64,000 nucleotides of DNA from JAKZRT01 sp965247915 (GTDB lineage Bacteria; Pseudomonadota; Alphaproteobacteria; Rhodobacterales; Rhodobacteraceae), in NCBI GenBank assembly GCA_965247915.1, contig OZ252048.1, forward strand, positions 248,001-312,000. The letters run 5' to 3'. Each line of letters begins with the position of its first letter. Position 1 is the first letter of the stretch. A program made the translations under genes and the position numbers. Below the pieces are notes generated by a model. It saw nothing but the letters and a program-made list of their open reading frames with translations. It was not told the DNA's origin and searched no databases. This document shows, piece after piece, positions 1 to 8,331 of the stretch.

Positions 1-1
1 G

Positions 2-124
2 GACTACGAGGCGCGCCATGGGGCCGAGGGCCGCCGGACGATCCAGGCATTCTACGAGAATGTGGCAGGGTATTTCGCCGATGGCGTGATCGGTGGCATC
101 CGCGCAATGGCTCGGAAACCCTAG
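2..124 (+). CDS. C-terminal end of an unidentified protein (partial)
   Basis: The window opens inside a reading frame that runs from base 2 to a TAG stop at 122-124. The visible 40 residues include RRTIQAFYENVAGYFADG and end in ARKP. The composition is ordinary for an alphaproteobacterial cytoplasmic protein (rich in Ala, Gly, Arg, with aromatic residues). The start and any domain lie outside the window and I do not recognise the family. The next gene begins 78 bases downstream on the same strand. Confidence 0.55.
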   Translation, partial: DYEARHGAEGRRTIQAFYENVAGYFADGVIGGIRAMARKP

Positions 125-202
125 GCCCGCGTGGCAGGCATTCGCGCAGGATTGTGATCAATTGCCGCTTTGATCTGGCTTGGCACGGGTTATATCTGGC
201 CC

Positions 203-898
203 ATGCGGTATTGGATGATTGCCTGTTTCGTTTTGGTCCCTGCGATGGCGGCGGCCGATTGCGTGGTGCTGTTGCACGGGCTGGCACGCACCCGCGCGTC
301 GATGGTGGCGATGGAAGTGACGCTGGAACGCGCCGGATATCAGGTGGTCAACCGGGGCTATCCCTCGACGCAGCTGCCGATCGGAACCCTGGTCGAGTTG
401 GCGCTGCCCCCGTCGGTGGCCGAATGCGCGGACGGACCGGTGCATTTTGTGACCCATTCCCTGGGCGGTATTCTGTTGCGCGCCTGGCTGCGCGATAACC
501 AGCCCGAGAATATGGGCCGCGTGGTGATGCTGGGCCCGCCCAATCAGGGTTCGGAAGTGGTCGATGCATTAGGCGATCTGGGGCCTTTCGAATGGCTGAA
601 CGGGCCTGCCGGTCTGGCGCTGGGGACCGGCGAGGGCAGCTTGCCAACGCAACTCCCACCGGCGGCGTTTTCGCTCGGGGTGATCGCCGGCAGCCAGTCG
701 CTGAACCCGCTTTATTCGGTGTTTATCGAAGGCGTCGATGACGGCAAGGTGTCAATATCGTCAACGCGGCTCCAGGGTATGGCCGACCATATTGTGCTGC
801 CGGTGACCCATACGTTCATGATGCTGAACCCGGGGGTCATCGCGCAGGTCAGGCACTTTCTGGCGACCGGCGCGTTTGATCACAGCGGTGACCTGTGA
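203..898 (+). CDS. exported alpha/beta hydrolase, lipase-like
   Basis: A protein of 231 residues when read from the ATG at 203. That start gives a short basic N-terminus followed by a hydrophobic stretch ending near AMAAA, a good Sec signal peptide; starting at 170 would bury it. After the signal come the oxyanion-hole motif LLHGLART and the nucleophile elbow THSLGG, whose Ser is the expected catalytic residue. A late Asp and the His in VTHTFMM would complete the triad. Family knowledge: these are small periplasmic lipases or esterases related to the PGAP1/lipase class 2 fold. The substrate cannot be read from the sequence. It stands alone, with an IS110 insertion downstream. Confidence 0.8.
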   Translation: MRYWMIACFVLVPAMAAADCVVLLHGLARTRASMVAMEVTLERAGYQVVNRGYPSTQLPIGTLVELALPPSVAECADGPVHFVTHSLGGILLRAWLRDNQPENMGRVVMLGPPNQGSEVVDALGDLGPFEWLNGPAGLALGTGEGSLPTQLPPAAFSLGVIAGSQSLNPLYSVFIEGVDDGKVSISSTRLQGMADHIVLPVTHTFMMLNPGVIAQVRHFLATGAFDHSGDL

Positions 899-1089
899 AC
901 CGCCGTCAATAAATCGCGCCCGTCTTCGGCTGTCGCCGCGAAATTCCAGGCCCTCGGCGGGGATACTTCCATCCAGAAGATCAATGCGCGACACGGTGCC
1001 TGTCATCACATTTCCGCAAATACTTATCTGTCCGCGGTCTGCTATTTTGTTGGCGGGCGGGAGGCCGGCAAATACTTGACCCGCTTTGA
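899..1089. other. spacer between hydrolase and IS110, no gene seen
   Basis: No convincing gene lies between the hydrolase stop and the IS110 leader. A minus-strand frame crosses this spacer with fairly protein-like composition, but it also overlaps the real hydrolase 3' end and the transposase start, so I do not call it. The left end of the IS110 element must lie here or just downstream; elements of this family lack clear terminal inverted repeats, so I cannot fix the boundary. Confidence 0.4.
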
Positions 1090-1185
1090 GGTCGTCTGGG
1101 AGCCGGGTCCCCAGCCCCTTGGGTAACCACCCAAACCGAACTGTTGACTGGCCCGGCGCTGTTGTCGCCAAGGCCGCAGATAAGG
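1090..1185 (+). ncRNA. possible IS110 leader RNA (bridge RNA region)
   Basis: Directly upstream of the IS110 transposase start are two neighbouring hairpins: CTGGG/CCCAG at 1096-1114 and TTGGGT/ACCCAA at 1119-1134. Established knowledge: IS110-group elements express a structured non-coding RNA from the region upstream of the transposase gene, and this RNA guides target and donor choice. The position fits, but I cannot identify the target-binding and donor-binding loops by eye, so this is an inference from location and structure. Confidence 0.3.
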
Positions 1186-2139
1186 ATGGATAACGTGACC
1201 TTAACACCTTACTTCGCGGGATGCGACATTTCGCGGGACGGCCTGGACATTTGCCTGTTGCAGGGCGACAGCGAGCGTCATTTCAGTTTGCCGAACACGC
1301 CGCAGGGCCATGCGATGCTGCTTGAGAAGTTGGCCGGAACATCGCCTGAGCTCGTCGTTCTGGAGGCCAGTGGCGGCTATGAATCGGCGCTGTATGAGGC
1401 CCTTCAGGGCGCCGGAGTTCCGGTGGCGCGGCTGCTGCCCCAGCGGGTCCGGCAATTCGCCTATGCAGGCGGGCAACTGGCCAAGACCGACCGGATCGAT
1501 GCCTATATTCTGGCGCTGTTCGGCCAGCGGATGCGCCCCGCACCAAGCCTCGATGAGCCAGCAGGTCAGCGCTACATCAAGGCTTTGACCACGCGACGGC
1601 GGGCGCTTCTGACCCGCCGCATTGCCGAAAAATGCCAGCTCAAACAAGCCGCGTTTGAAGATATCCGCGCCATGATCCGCCACGCACTGACCCGGTTGGA
1701 GGCCGATATCAGGGCGCTGGACGCGCAGATCAATGCCCTGATCGAAGCGGACACGGCCTGGCGCAATCGCGCCCGCCGCCTGACCAGCCTTCCCGGGATC
1801 GGGGCGGTCACCAGTGCGGCGATGATTGCCGGGCTTCCCGAGCTCGGCCGCGTCACACGCGGGGAAATCGCCGCTCTGGTCGGCGTGGCACCGTTCGCGC
1901 GGCAAAGCGGTCGCTGGCGGGGCAAACGGGTGTGCCGCGGCGGGCGAAAAGACCTGCGAAATACCCTCTACATGGCGGCGCTGTCGGCGACACGCGCCAA
2001 AAGAACCCCGTTCTCTGCCCTCTACCAGCGGCTCGTCGATGCAGGAAAACCACCCAAACTGGCCATCACCGCCGTCATGCGAAAAATGGTCGTTACCCTG
2101 AATGCAATGGAACGCGATCAGAAATTCTACGCAATATAA
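1186..2139 (+). CDS. IS110 family transposase
   Basis: A 317-residue protein from the ATG at 1186. The N-terminal RuvC-like DEDD domain begins with AGCDISRDG (first Asp), followed by VLEASGGYE (Glu) and KTDRIDAYILA (Asp pair). The C-terminal half carries the helix-hairpin-helix type motif LPGIGAVTSAAMIAGLPELG and the Ser-containing end typical of the transposase_20 domain (VGVAPFARQSG). The length is usual for the family and no frameshift is visible, so the gene looks intact. A GCGAGGG/CCCTCGC hairpin at 2160-2180 just past the stop may belong to the element. The element sits between the hydrolase and the paiB-like gene; no gene is obviously broken by it. Confidence 0.9.
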   Translation: MDNVTLTPYFAGCDISRDGLDICLLQGDSERHFSLPNTPQGHAMLLEKLAGTSPELVVLEASGGYESALYEALQGAGVPVARLLPQRVRQFAYAGGQLAKTDRIDAYILALFGQRMRPAPSLDEPAGQRYIKALTTRRRALLTRRIAEKCQLKQAAFEDIRAMIRHALTRLEADIRALDAQINALIEADTAWRNRARRLTSLPGIGAVTSAAMIAGLPELGRVTRGEIAALVGVAPFARQSGRWRGKRVCRGGRKDLRNTLYMAALSATRAKRTPFSALYQRLVDAGKPPKLAITAVMRKMVVTLNAMERDQKFYAI

Positions 2140-2249
2140 ACACTGTCGCTCCGGGGGGCGCGAGGGTCAGCGCCCCTCGCCCCGTGGCGACGCCGCAGGC
2201 GGCGCAATGCCTCTGGACAATTCCGACCCCTTTTCCCAATCCTCGCCCC

Positions 2250-2867
2250 ATGCACCCGAACCCGGCATTTCGCGGGGCCGACGCTCGCACCAACCTCGCG
2301 CAAGCCACAGCGCGAGGGTTCGGGGTATTGGCCGTCAACGGCACCGACGGCCCGCTTCTGGCGCATGGGCCCTTCTTGTTGGCCAAAGACGGGCGCACCG
2401 CGGCGCTGCATCTGGTTCGGTCAAACCCGATCTGGCGGGCGCTCGGCGCGCCCCTTGCCGCCGTGATCGCGATCAATGGACCGGATGGGTATATCTCGCC
2501 CGACTGGTACGGGGTGCCCGACCAGGTGCCGACCTGGAATTATGTCGCGGTGCATCTGCGCGGGCGGCTCGAGGCGCGTCCCGCCGAGGAACTGCCCGCC
2601 CTTCTCGACGCGCTGACGGCAGCGTTCGAGGCGCGACTGGCACCGAAACCGCCCTGGACCGCCGACAAGTTGGGCACGGGCGTGCGCGCCCGGATGGAAC
2701 GCATGATCGCGCCCTGCCGGTTTTACATCGAGCGCGTTGATGGCACTTGGAAGCTGGGCCAGAACAAGGGCGCCGACGCCCGCAGTTCGGCCGCCGACGC
2801 GGTTGGCGCGGCAGGTCTGGGGCAGGAGACGCAAGCCCTGTCCGCTCTGATGATCAACACCGGCTGA
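2250..2867 (+). CDS. PaiB-like FMN-binding negative transcriptional regulator
   Basis: A 205-residue protein from the ATG at 2250. The frame is open further upstream into the IS110 gene, but the family start matches MHPNPAFR. Features of the FMN-binding FMN_bind_2/PaiB fold are visible: GFGVLAVNG, LLAHGPFLL, HLVRSNPIWRA, then YVAVHLRGRLE and a C-terminal block with MIAPCRFYIERVDGTWKLGQNK. Family knowledge: Bacillus PaiB is linked to repression of protease and sporulation genes; in proteobacteria the role is mostly undefined and these are split-barrel flavoproteins. Its neighbour downstream is a decayed glutathione S-transferase. Confidence 0.85.
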   Translation: MHPNPAFRGADARTNLAQATARGFGVLAVNGTDGPLLAHGPFLLAKDGRTAALHLVRSNPIWRALGAPLAAVIAINGPDGYISPDWYGVPDQVPTWNYVAVHLRGRLEARPAEELPALLDALTAAFEARLAPKPPWTADKLGTGVRARMERMIAPCRFYIERVDGTWKLGQNKGADARSSAADAVGAAGLGQETQALSALMINTG

Positions 2868-2902
2868 TCCGCCGACTGGGCTAACAACCAGAGGGACATC
2901 CA

Positions 2903-3133
2903 ATGCAGCTTTTCTATGCCATCCCATCGCCCTATACCCGCAAGGCGCGCGCGATGGCGATTGAGACCGGACTGATCGGCCAGATCGATTGGGTCGCAGT
3001 GGCTGCGCGCTGAGGTATCTGGACATCCGCCTTGGGTCCCGAAACTGGCGCGACGGCCGGGCAAATCTGGCCCGCTGGTGGGACGAATTCGCAACCCGTC
3101 CGTCGATGCAAATGACCGCCCCGCACGAACGAC
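2903..3133 (+). pseudogene. glutathione S-transferase remnant with internal deletion
   Basis: The ATG at 2903 starts a clear GST thioredoxin-fold N-terminus (MQLFYAIPSPYTRKARAMAI) that stops at 3011-3013 after 36 codons. In another frame the sequence from about 3005 gives ALRYLDIRLG, NWRDGRANLARWWDEFATRP and SMQMTAP, the typical C-terminal end of a bacterial GST. The middle of the protein (roughly 120-140 residues) is missing, and the two parts are out of frame. An ancestral complete gst upstream of petA, as commonly seen in this family, has therefore lost its core by deletion. No product is expected. Confidence 0.8.
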
Positions 3134-3276
3134 ATCACCAAACCGCCCCTGCGCTGGAATGTCCGCTGGACGGCTTTTGCGCACCGGGCTAAACAGCCTC
3201 GGGACGGGTGCCGGATTCGGGCGCCCCGGACCATGCGGCCGGACCACCAACCGGCTGAGACAAGGAGAGAAATCCC

Positions 3277-3837
3277 GTGTCACACGCAGATGACCACACC
3301 GGCACCCGCCGCGATTTTATCTTTTACGCAACGGCGGGCACCGCGACAGTTGCCACCGGGGCCGCCGTGTGGCCGCTGATCGACCAGATGAACCCAAGCG
3401 CCGATGTTCAGGCGCTGAGCTCGATCCGGGTCGATGTGGCGGATGTTGAGGTTGGCACCCAGCTGACGGTCAAATGGCAGGGCAAACCGGTCTTTATCCG
3501 CCGCCGCACTAGCGCCGAGATTGCTGTGGCGCGGGCTGTGCCGCTGGATGACCTTGTCGATAGATCAGCGCGCAATCAGAATCTGGAATTGGCCAACGCG
3601 GCGGACCAAAACCGCGCCATGGACGAAAATGGTGAATGGCTGGTGATGGTCGGGGTGTGCACGCATCTGGGCTGTGTGCCGATCGGCGACGGGTCGGGCG
3701 ATTTTGGCGGCTGGTTCTGCCCGTGTCACGGGTCGCATTACGACACTTCGGGCCGCATCCGCAAAGGCCCGGCGCCCGAGAACCTGAAGGTTCCGGTGGC
3801 GGTCTTTGTCGACGACACAACGATCAAACTGGGCTGA
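3277..3837 (+). CDS. petA: Rieske iron-sulfur subunit of cytochrome bc1
   Basis: Ubiquinol-cytochrome c reductase iron-sulfur subunit, 186 residues. The start is GTG at 3277, supported by AAGGAGAG 7 bases upstream. The N-terminus has the twin-arginine signal-anchor TRRDFIFYATAG followed by one transmembrane segment. The 2Fe-2S ligands are Cys128 and His130 in CTHLGC and Cys148 and His151 in CPCHGSH; Cys133 and Cys150 form the structural disulphide. It passes electrons from quinol to cytochrome c1 on the periplasmic side. It is the first gene of the petABC operon, with 11 bases to petB. Confidence 0.98.
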   Translation: MSHADDHTGTRRDFIFYATAGTATVATGAAVWPLIDQMNPSADVQALSSIRVDVADVEVGTQLTVKWQGKPVFIRRRTSAEIAVARAVPLDDLVDRSARNQNLELANAADQNRAMDENGEWLVMVGVCTHLGCVPIGDGSGDFGGWFCPCHGSHYDTSGRIRKGPAPENLKVPVAVFVDDTTIKLG

Positions 3838-3848
3838 GCGAGGCACCG

Positions 3849-5195
3849 ATGGCTGGTATTCCGCACGACCATTACGAACCTAAGTCCGGCGCAGAAAAGT
3901 GGGTCGAAAGCCGCCTGCCGATTATCGGGCTTATGTACAACACGCTGATGATCCCGACGCCGAAAAACCTGAACTGGATGTGGGTCTGGGGCATGGTTCT
4001 GGTCTTTTGCCTGGTTCTGCAGATCATCACCGGCATCATTCTGGTGATGCATTACACGCCGCATGTCGACATGGCATTCGCCTCGATCGAACACATCATG
4101 CGCAACGTCAACGGCGGCCACATGATCCGCTATCTGCACATGAACGGGGCCAGCCTGTTCTTTTTTGCTGTTTATCTGCACATCTTCCGCGGGCTTTATT
4201 ACGGATCGTACAAGGCCCCGCGCGAGATCACCTGGATCATCGGCATGCTGATATACTTGCTGATGATGGCGACCGGGTTTCTGGGCTATGTGCTGCCCTG
4301 GGGCCAGATGTCGTTCTGGGGGGCCACGGTGATCACCGGGCTGTTTGGGGCGATCCCCTTTATCGGCGATCCGATCCAGACCTGGCTGTTGGGCGGTCCG
4401 GCGGTGGATAACGCCACGCTGACCCGGTTCTTCAGCCTGCATTATCTGCTGCCGTTCGTGATCACCGGCCTAGTGATCGTCCATATCTGGGCCTTTCACA
4501 CTTCGGGCAACAACAACCCCACCGGGGTCGAGGTGCGGCGCGGCTCGAAGACCGAGGCGCAAAAAGACACGCTGCCGTTCTGGCCCTACTTCGTGATCAA
4601 GGACCTGTTCGCGCTGTCGCTGATCCTGGTGATTTTCTTCTCGATCACCGGCTTCATGCCCAACTATCTGGGCCACCCCGACAATTATATCGAAGCCAAT
4701 CCGCTGGTGACGCCCACCCATATCGTGCCGGAATGGTATTATCTGCCGTTCTACGCGATCCTGCGTGCCTTTACCGGCGATGTCTGGGTGGTGATGATCG
4801 CCCGCGGGATCACCGGCGGTATCATCGACGCCAAGTTCTTTGGCGTGCTGGCGATGTTCGGGGCCATCTTCATCATGGTGCTGGTGCCCTGGCTCGACAC
4901 CTCAAAGGTGCGCTCGGGCAAATACCGGCCGATGTTCAAATGGTGGTTCTGGCTCTTGGCGCTCGACTTTGTTGTGCTGACCTGGTGCGGATCGCAACCG
5001 GCCGAGCCGCCTTATTCGATCATCTCGCTGATCGGAGCAGCCTATTGGTTCGGCTATTTCCTGATCATCCTGCCGCTTCTGGGGGTGATCGAGAAACCGC
5101 TGCCGGTCCCGGCGACCATCGAAGACGACTTCAACGACCACTACGGCGCGCCCGAAGGTGGCGAGGCCGCGTCTGACGCGGCCCCGGCCGAGTGA
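3849..5195 (+). CDS. petB: cytochrome b subunit of the bc1 complex
   Basis: Cytochrome b, 448 residues from the ATG at 3849. Eight or more transmembrane helices are visible, starting at MWVWGMVLVFCLVLQIITG. The haem-ligand histidines lie in HYTPHVDMAF / RYLHMNGASLFFF and in SLHYLLPFVITGL / VHIWAFHTSG. The Qo-site PEWY motif is present in VPEWYYLPFYAILR. It is longer than mitochondrial cytochrome b because of C-terminal extensions typical of Rhodobacterales. The protein carries haems bL and bH and both quinone sites in the inner membrane. It is co-transcribed with petA and petC. Confidence 0.98.
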   Translation: MAGIPHDHYEPKSGAEKWVESRLPIIGLMYNTLMIPTPKNLNWMWVWGMVLVFCLVLQIITGIILVMHYTPHVDMAFASIEHIMRNVNGGHMIRYLHMNGASLFFFAVYLHIFRGLYYGSYKAPREITWIIGMLIYLLMMATGFLGYVLPWGQMSFWGATVITGLFGAIPFIGDPIQTWLLGGPAVDNATLTRFFSLHYLLPFVITGLVIVHIWAFHTSGNNNPTGVEVRRGSKTEAQKDTLPFWPYFVIKDLFALSLILVIFFSITGFMPNYLGHPDNYIEANPLVTPTHIVPEWYYLPFYAILRAFTGDVWVVMIARGITGGIIDAKFFGVLAMFGAIFIMVLVPWLDTSKVRSGKYRPMFKWWFWLLALDFVVLTWCGSQPAEPPYSIISLIGAAYWFGYFLIILPLLGVIEKPLPVPATIEDDFNDHYGAPEGGEAASDAAPAE

Positions 5196-5212
5196 GAGAG
5201 GACCGAAGACAC

Positions 5213-6013
5213 ATGCTCAAGACACTCACCACCGCTGCGGCACTGGCGCTTGGCCTCGCCGGGACCGCGTTCGCCGCCGAGGGCGAAGGCGTGATCGAAA
5301 ACATCAAGTTTTCCTTCGATGGGCCGTTTGGCAGCTATGACCAGATGCAGCTGCAGCGCGGGCTGAAGATCTATACCGAGGTCTGTTCAGCCTGCCACGG
5401 GCTGCGCTATGTGCCGCTCAGAACCCTGGGCGACGAAGGCGGGCCGCATCTGCCCGAAGATCAGGTTCGCGCCTATGCCGAGCAGAACTTCGAAGTGTTC
5501 GACGCCGAGCTTCTGGACGGCGAGGGCGATTTCCGCGCGGCGCTGCCCGCCGACAACTTCCCGGAAAACAATGGGGTTGGCGCGCCCGATCTTTCGATGA
5601 TGGCCAAGGCGCGGGCCGGGTTTCACGGTCCTTACGGCCTGGGCATAAACCAGTTCTTCAAGGGCATGGGCGGGCCGGAATATATCGTGGCGTTGCTGAA
5701 CAGCTACACCGGTAACGAAAAGGAAGAGGCCGGGACGGTGCTTTACGAGAACACCGTGTTTCCCGGCGGCTGGATTTCGATGGCGCCGCCGCTTGAAGAC
5801 GAAATGGTGGACTTTGACGATGGCCACGCCAACGACCTGCACCATCTGTCCGAAGACATCGCGTCGTTTCTGATGTGGTCTGCCGAACCCAAGCTGAACG
5901 ACCGCAAGGTCGTGGGCCTGCGCGCGGTGATGATTTTGGGGCTGCTGACCGTGCTGCTTTACTTCAGCAACAAACGCCTCTGGGCGCCGGTCAAAGGCCG
6001 CGCCAAGCGCTGA
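5213..6013 (+). CDS. petC: cytochrome c1 of the bc1 complex
   Basis: Cytochrome c1, 266 residues from the ATG at 5213, 17 bases after petB. A Sec signal peptide covers the first 21-22 residues (ending TAFA). The haem c attachment motif CSACH is at residues 58-62, and the distal Met ligand is likely in the WISMAPPL segment. A C-terminal transmembrane anchor (AVMILGLLTVLLYFSNKRLW) holds it in the inner membrane, with the haem domain in the periplasm. It accepts electrons from the Rieske subunit. The operon ends 13 bases before the convergent thiQ stop. Confidence 0.98.
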   Translation: MLKTLTTAAALALGLAGTAFAAEGEGVIENIKFSFDGPFGSYDQMQLQRGLKIYTEVCSACHGLRYVPLRTLGDEGGPHLPEDQVRAYAEQNFEVFDAELLDGEGDFRAALPADNFPENNGVGAPDLSMMAKARAGFHGPYGLGINQFFKGMGGPEYIVALLNSYTGNEKEEAGTVLYENTVFPGGWISMAPPLEDEMVDFDDGHANDLHHLSEDIASFLMWSAEPKLNDRKVVGLRAVMILGLLTVLLYFSNKRLWAPVKGRAKR

Positions 6014-6026
6014 GCCTGCGGCATTT

Positions 6027-6737
6027 TCATCTAACCGGCACACCGAGATAAGCGGCAAGCGCGGGCGGTGGCGTGTCGAGGGTTTGCGCAGTGGGCGCTG
6101 GCGTTGCAGCAAGGCCGTCGGCCACCACCACGGTCAGGTCGCACAGGCGGCGGGCATCAGCCGGGTCGTGAGTGACCATGACCAGCGTGGCGGCGATCTC
6201 GTCGCAGAGGTCAGCCACAAGGTCCAGCATCCCGGTCCGTTGCGCCGGGCCGAGGGCGGCGAAAGGCTCGTCGAGCAGGATCAGCGGCTGGCGCTGCACC
6301 AGCACCCGCGCCAGAACCACACGGCTTTGCTGACCGCCGGACAGTGCGCCGGGCTTGCGACCGGCAAAATCGCCAAGCCCGACGCGGGCCAGGGCCGCCA
6401 ATACCACAGCATGGTCGGGCGCGGTCAGGCGCAGGTCGGGGCGCAAGCCAAGCCCGACGTTTTGCGCCACGGTCATATGCGGGAAAAGGTTGCCGTCCTG
6501 AAAGACCACCGACAGAGGACGCTTTCCGGGTGGCAGGTCTGCCTGATCTCCGCCGTCGATCAGAATACGCCCCGAAGTTTCCGGCAGGAACCCGGAAATG
6601 GCAGCCAGCAGCGTCGATTTTCCGGCCCCCGAAGGTCCGATCAGCGCGGTGCGGCTGTGACGCGGCAGGGAAAAGTTGGCGGTAAGGTGGAAGTCGCCCT
6701 GGTCGAGTGCAACGCCGTCGAGCTCAAGCATCGGCAC
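6027..6737 (-). CDS. thiQ: thiamine ABC transporter ATP-binding protein
   Basis: A 236-residue ABC ATPase. The Walker A motif is GPSGAGKST (residues 34-42), the Q-loop lies in VVFQDGNLFPHMTV, the signature is LSGGQQSRV and Walker B is LILLDEPFAAL, with the switch His in VTHDPADA. The length is close to that of ThiQ, and the last gene of a thiB-thiP-thiQ order under a TPP riboswitch supports import of thiamine or its phosphate esters. It starts within the 3' end of thiP (14-base overlap), so translation is probably coupled. Confidence 0.93.
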   Translation of the reverse strand: MPMLELDGVALDQGDFHLTANFSLPRHSRTALIGPSGAGKSTLLAAISGFLPETSGRILIDGGDQADLPPGKRPLSVVFQDGNLFPHMTVAQNVGLGLRPDLRLTAPDHAVVLAALARVGLGDFAGRKPGALSGGQQSRVVLARVLVQRQPLILLDEPFAALGPAQRTGMLDLVADLCDEIAATLVMVTHDPADARRLCDLTVVVADGLAATPAPTAQTLDTPPPALAAYLGVPVR

Positions 6738-8331
6738 GCCCGCCGCGGTCGAAGACCCAGAACAGCGCCAGGCTGAGCGTCAGCAACAACAGCGCCGCCC
6801 CGGCGGCATCCGCCATCCGGTAAGCCCCCATCAGCCGGTACAGCGCCAGCGGCAGCGTCGGGGCGTCGGCGCGCGAGAAAAGCGCGATGACCCCCAGATC
6901 GCCCATCGAGAGCGCCGCCGTCAGCCCCATCGCAAAGCCAAGCGGGCGGCGCGCGCGCGGCAGGATAACCAGCCGCAACCGGTCGCGGGCCGTCATGCCA
7001 AGCGATGCCGCCAGCGGGCTGTACTGTGTCTCGGCCTCGCGCAGCGCCGGGACCAGCGCACGCAGGGCAAAGGGCAGGCTGGCCGCCGCGTTGACCAGCG
7101 CCGTGACCGGCAGTGCCAGCGCTGTCGGGTCGGCCAGCGGGAAAAGCATAAGGAAAAGCCCGGTGCCCATCACCAGCGGTGACGCCGCGATCATCAAAAG
7201 CCCCACGCCCTCGGCCCAGGGGCGGTGCGACCGGGCGGCGGTCAGGGCCAGCGGCAGCGCCAGGGCCAGCATCACCGCCACCGACCCGAGCGCCACGAGC
7301 ACCGAGCGCAGCGCCGCCAGCCAGACCGGGCCGGGAAGAGACGCAAGCCGCGGCAGGCCCGCCGCCACCACCATCGCCAGGGGCAGCAGCAGAAACGCCG
7401 CGGCCAGGGCAATGACGGCGGCATCGAGCGCCCGCGCGCCGGCGCTGCGCCCGTCCCAGCGTTGGGCGGGGCGGTCGAGGCCGGCGCCGAAGGCCGCGGG
7501 CATCATCGCGCGGAAGGCCAGCAGCCCGGCCAGCCCGGCCAGTGCGAATTGCACACTTGCCAGCCGCGCGGCGCGGCCGAGGTCGAACTCGAAGGTGAAG
7601 GCCTGATAGATCGCCAGCTCGACCGTTGTCGCGCGGGGCCCGCCGCCCAGCGTCAGAGCGACGGCGAAGCTCGAGAGGCAGATCAGGAGGATCACCAGAA
7701 ACGCCCCGGGCAGGGTGGCGCGCAGCATCGGTACTTCGATATGGGTGAACATGGCGCGGGGACCAAAACCAAGGGCAGCAGCGGCGCGAAACCGCTCGGT
7801 CGGGATCGCCAGCCAGGCCTGCAGGATCAGCCGCACCGCCAGCGGCAGGTTAAAAAACACATGCGCCAGCACCACCCCGTGCAGCCCGTAGATGCGCAAG
7901 CTTGGCAAGCCCAGCGCGGCCAGCGCATTGTTCAACACACCGGCCTGCCCGAACACCGCCAGCAGACCCAGGATCGCCACGATCACCGGCAACAGAAACG
8001 GCGCGCCGAAAAGCAATATCAGCACCCTGCGCCCGGCAAACCGCCGCCGCGCCAGGGCGCGCGCCACCGGAATGGCCAGCCCGGTGCTGATCAGCGCCGA
8101 CAACAACGCCTGGGTGAGCGTGAAGCGCACCGCCGCCCAATCCGAGGGCACAAGCGCGCCGCTGCCCTCGGCCCTGAGCGCCACGGCCAGCACGGTGCCG
8201 AGGCCGAGCGCTAGCACCAGAAAAGCGGCCAGCGCCGTGGCCAGGGTCAGGCCCGGCGCGGGCCTCCCGCCTCCGATCCCGGAGCGGCTGACCCGCCGCC
8301 CGCGCGTCAGTTTGAAAGCGCGGTCAGCCAT
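6724..8331 (-). CDS. thiP: thiamine ABC transporter permease
   Basis: A fused permease of 535 residues with about twelve predicted transmembrane helices and two binding-protein-dependent transport domains, as is normal for ThiP. The EAA-type loops that contact the ATPase are visible around RFRAAAALGFGPRAMFTHIE and around YSPLAASLGMTARDRLRLV. The 5' end overlaps the thiB 3' end by 25 bases. The gene is very GC-rich, so the opposite strand shows long open frames that are not genes. Confidence 0.92.
   Translation of the reverse strand: MADRAFKLTRGRRVSRSGIGGGRPAPGLTLATALAAFLVLALGLGTVLAVALRAEGSGALVPSDWAAVRFTLTQALLSALISTGLAIPVARALARRRFAGRRVLILLFGAPFLLPVIVAILGLLAVFGQAGVLNNALAALGLPSLRIYGLHGVVLAHVFFNLPLAVRLILQAWLAIPTERFRAAAALGFGPRAMFTHIEVPMLRATLPGAFLVILLICLSSFAVALTLGGGPRATTVELAIYQAFTFEFDLGRAARLASVQFALAGLAGLLAFRAMMPAAFGAGLDRPAQRWDGRSAGARALDAAVIALAAAFLLLPLAMVVAAGLPRLASLPGPVWLAALRSVLVALGSVAVMLALALPLALTAARSHRPWAEGVGLLMIAASPLVMGTGLFLMLFPLADPTALALPVTALVNAAASLPFALRALVPALREAETQYSPLAASLGMTARDRLRLVILPRARRPLGFAMGLTAALSMGDLGVIALFSRADAPTLPLALYRLMGAYRMADAAGAALLLLTLSLALFWVFDRGGRADA

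Noticed and set aside
761..1207. Minus-strand open frame of 148 codons with protein-like composition
   Set aside because: It overlaps the real hydrolase 3' end and the IS110 start, has no ribosome site and matches no family I know; likely a shadow of GC-rich sequence.
7225..8214. Long plus-strand frame opposite thiP
   Set aside because: Rich in Arg, Gln, His and Gly, typical of an antisense frame to a GC-rich membrane protein gene; thiP is certain.
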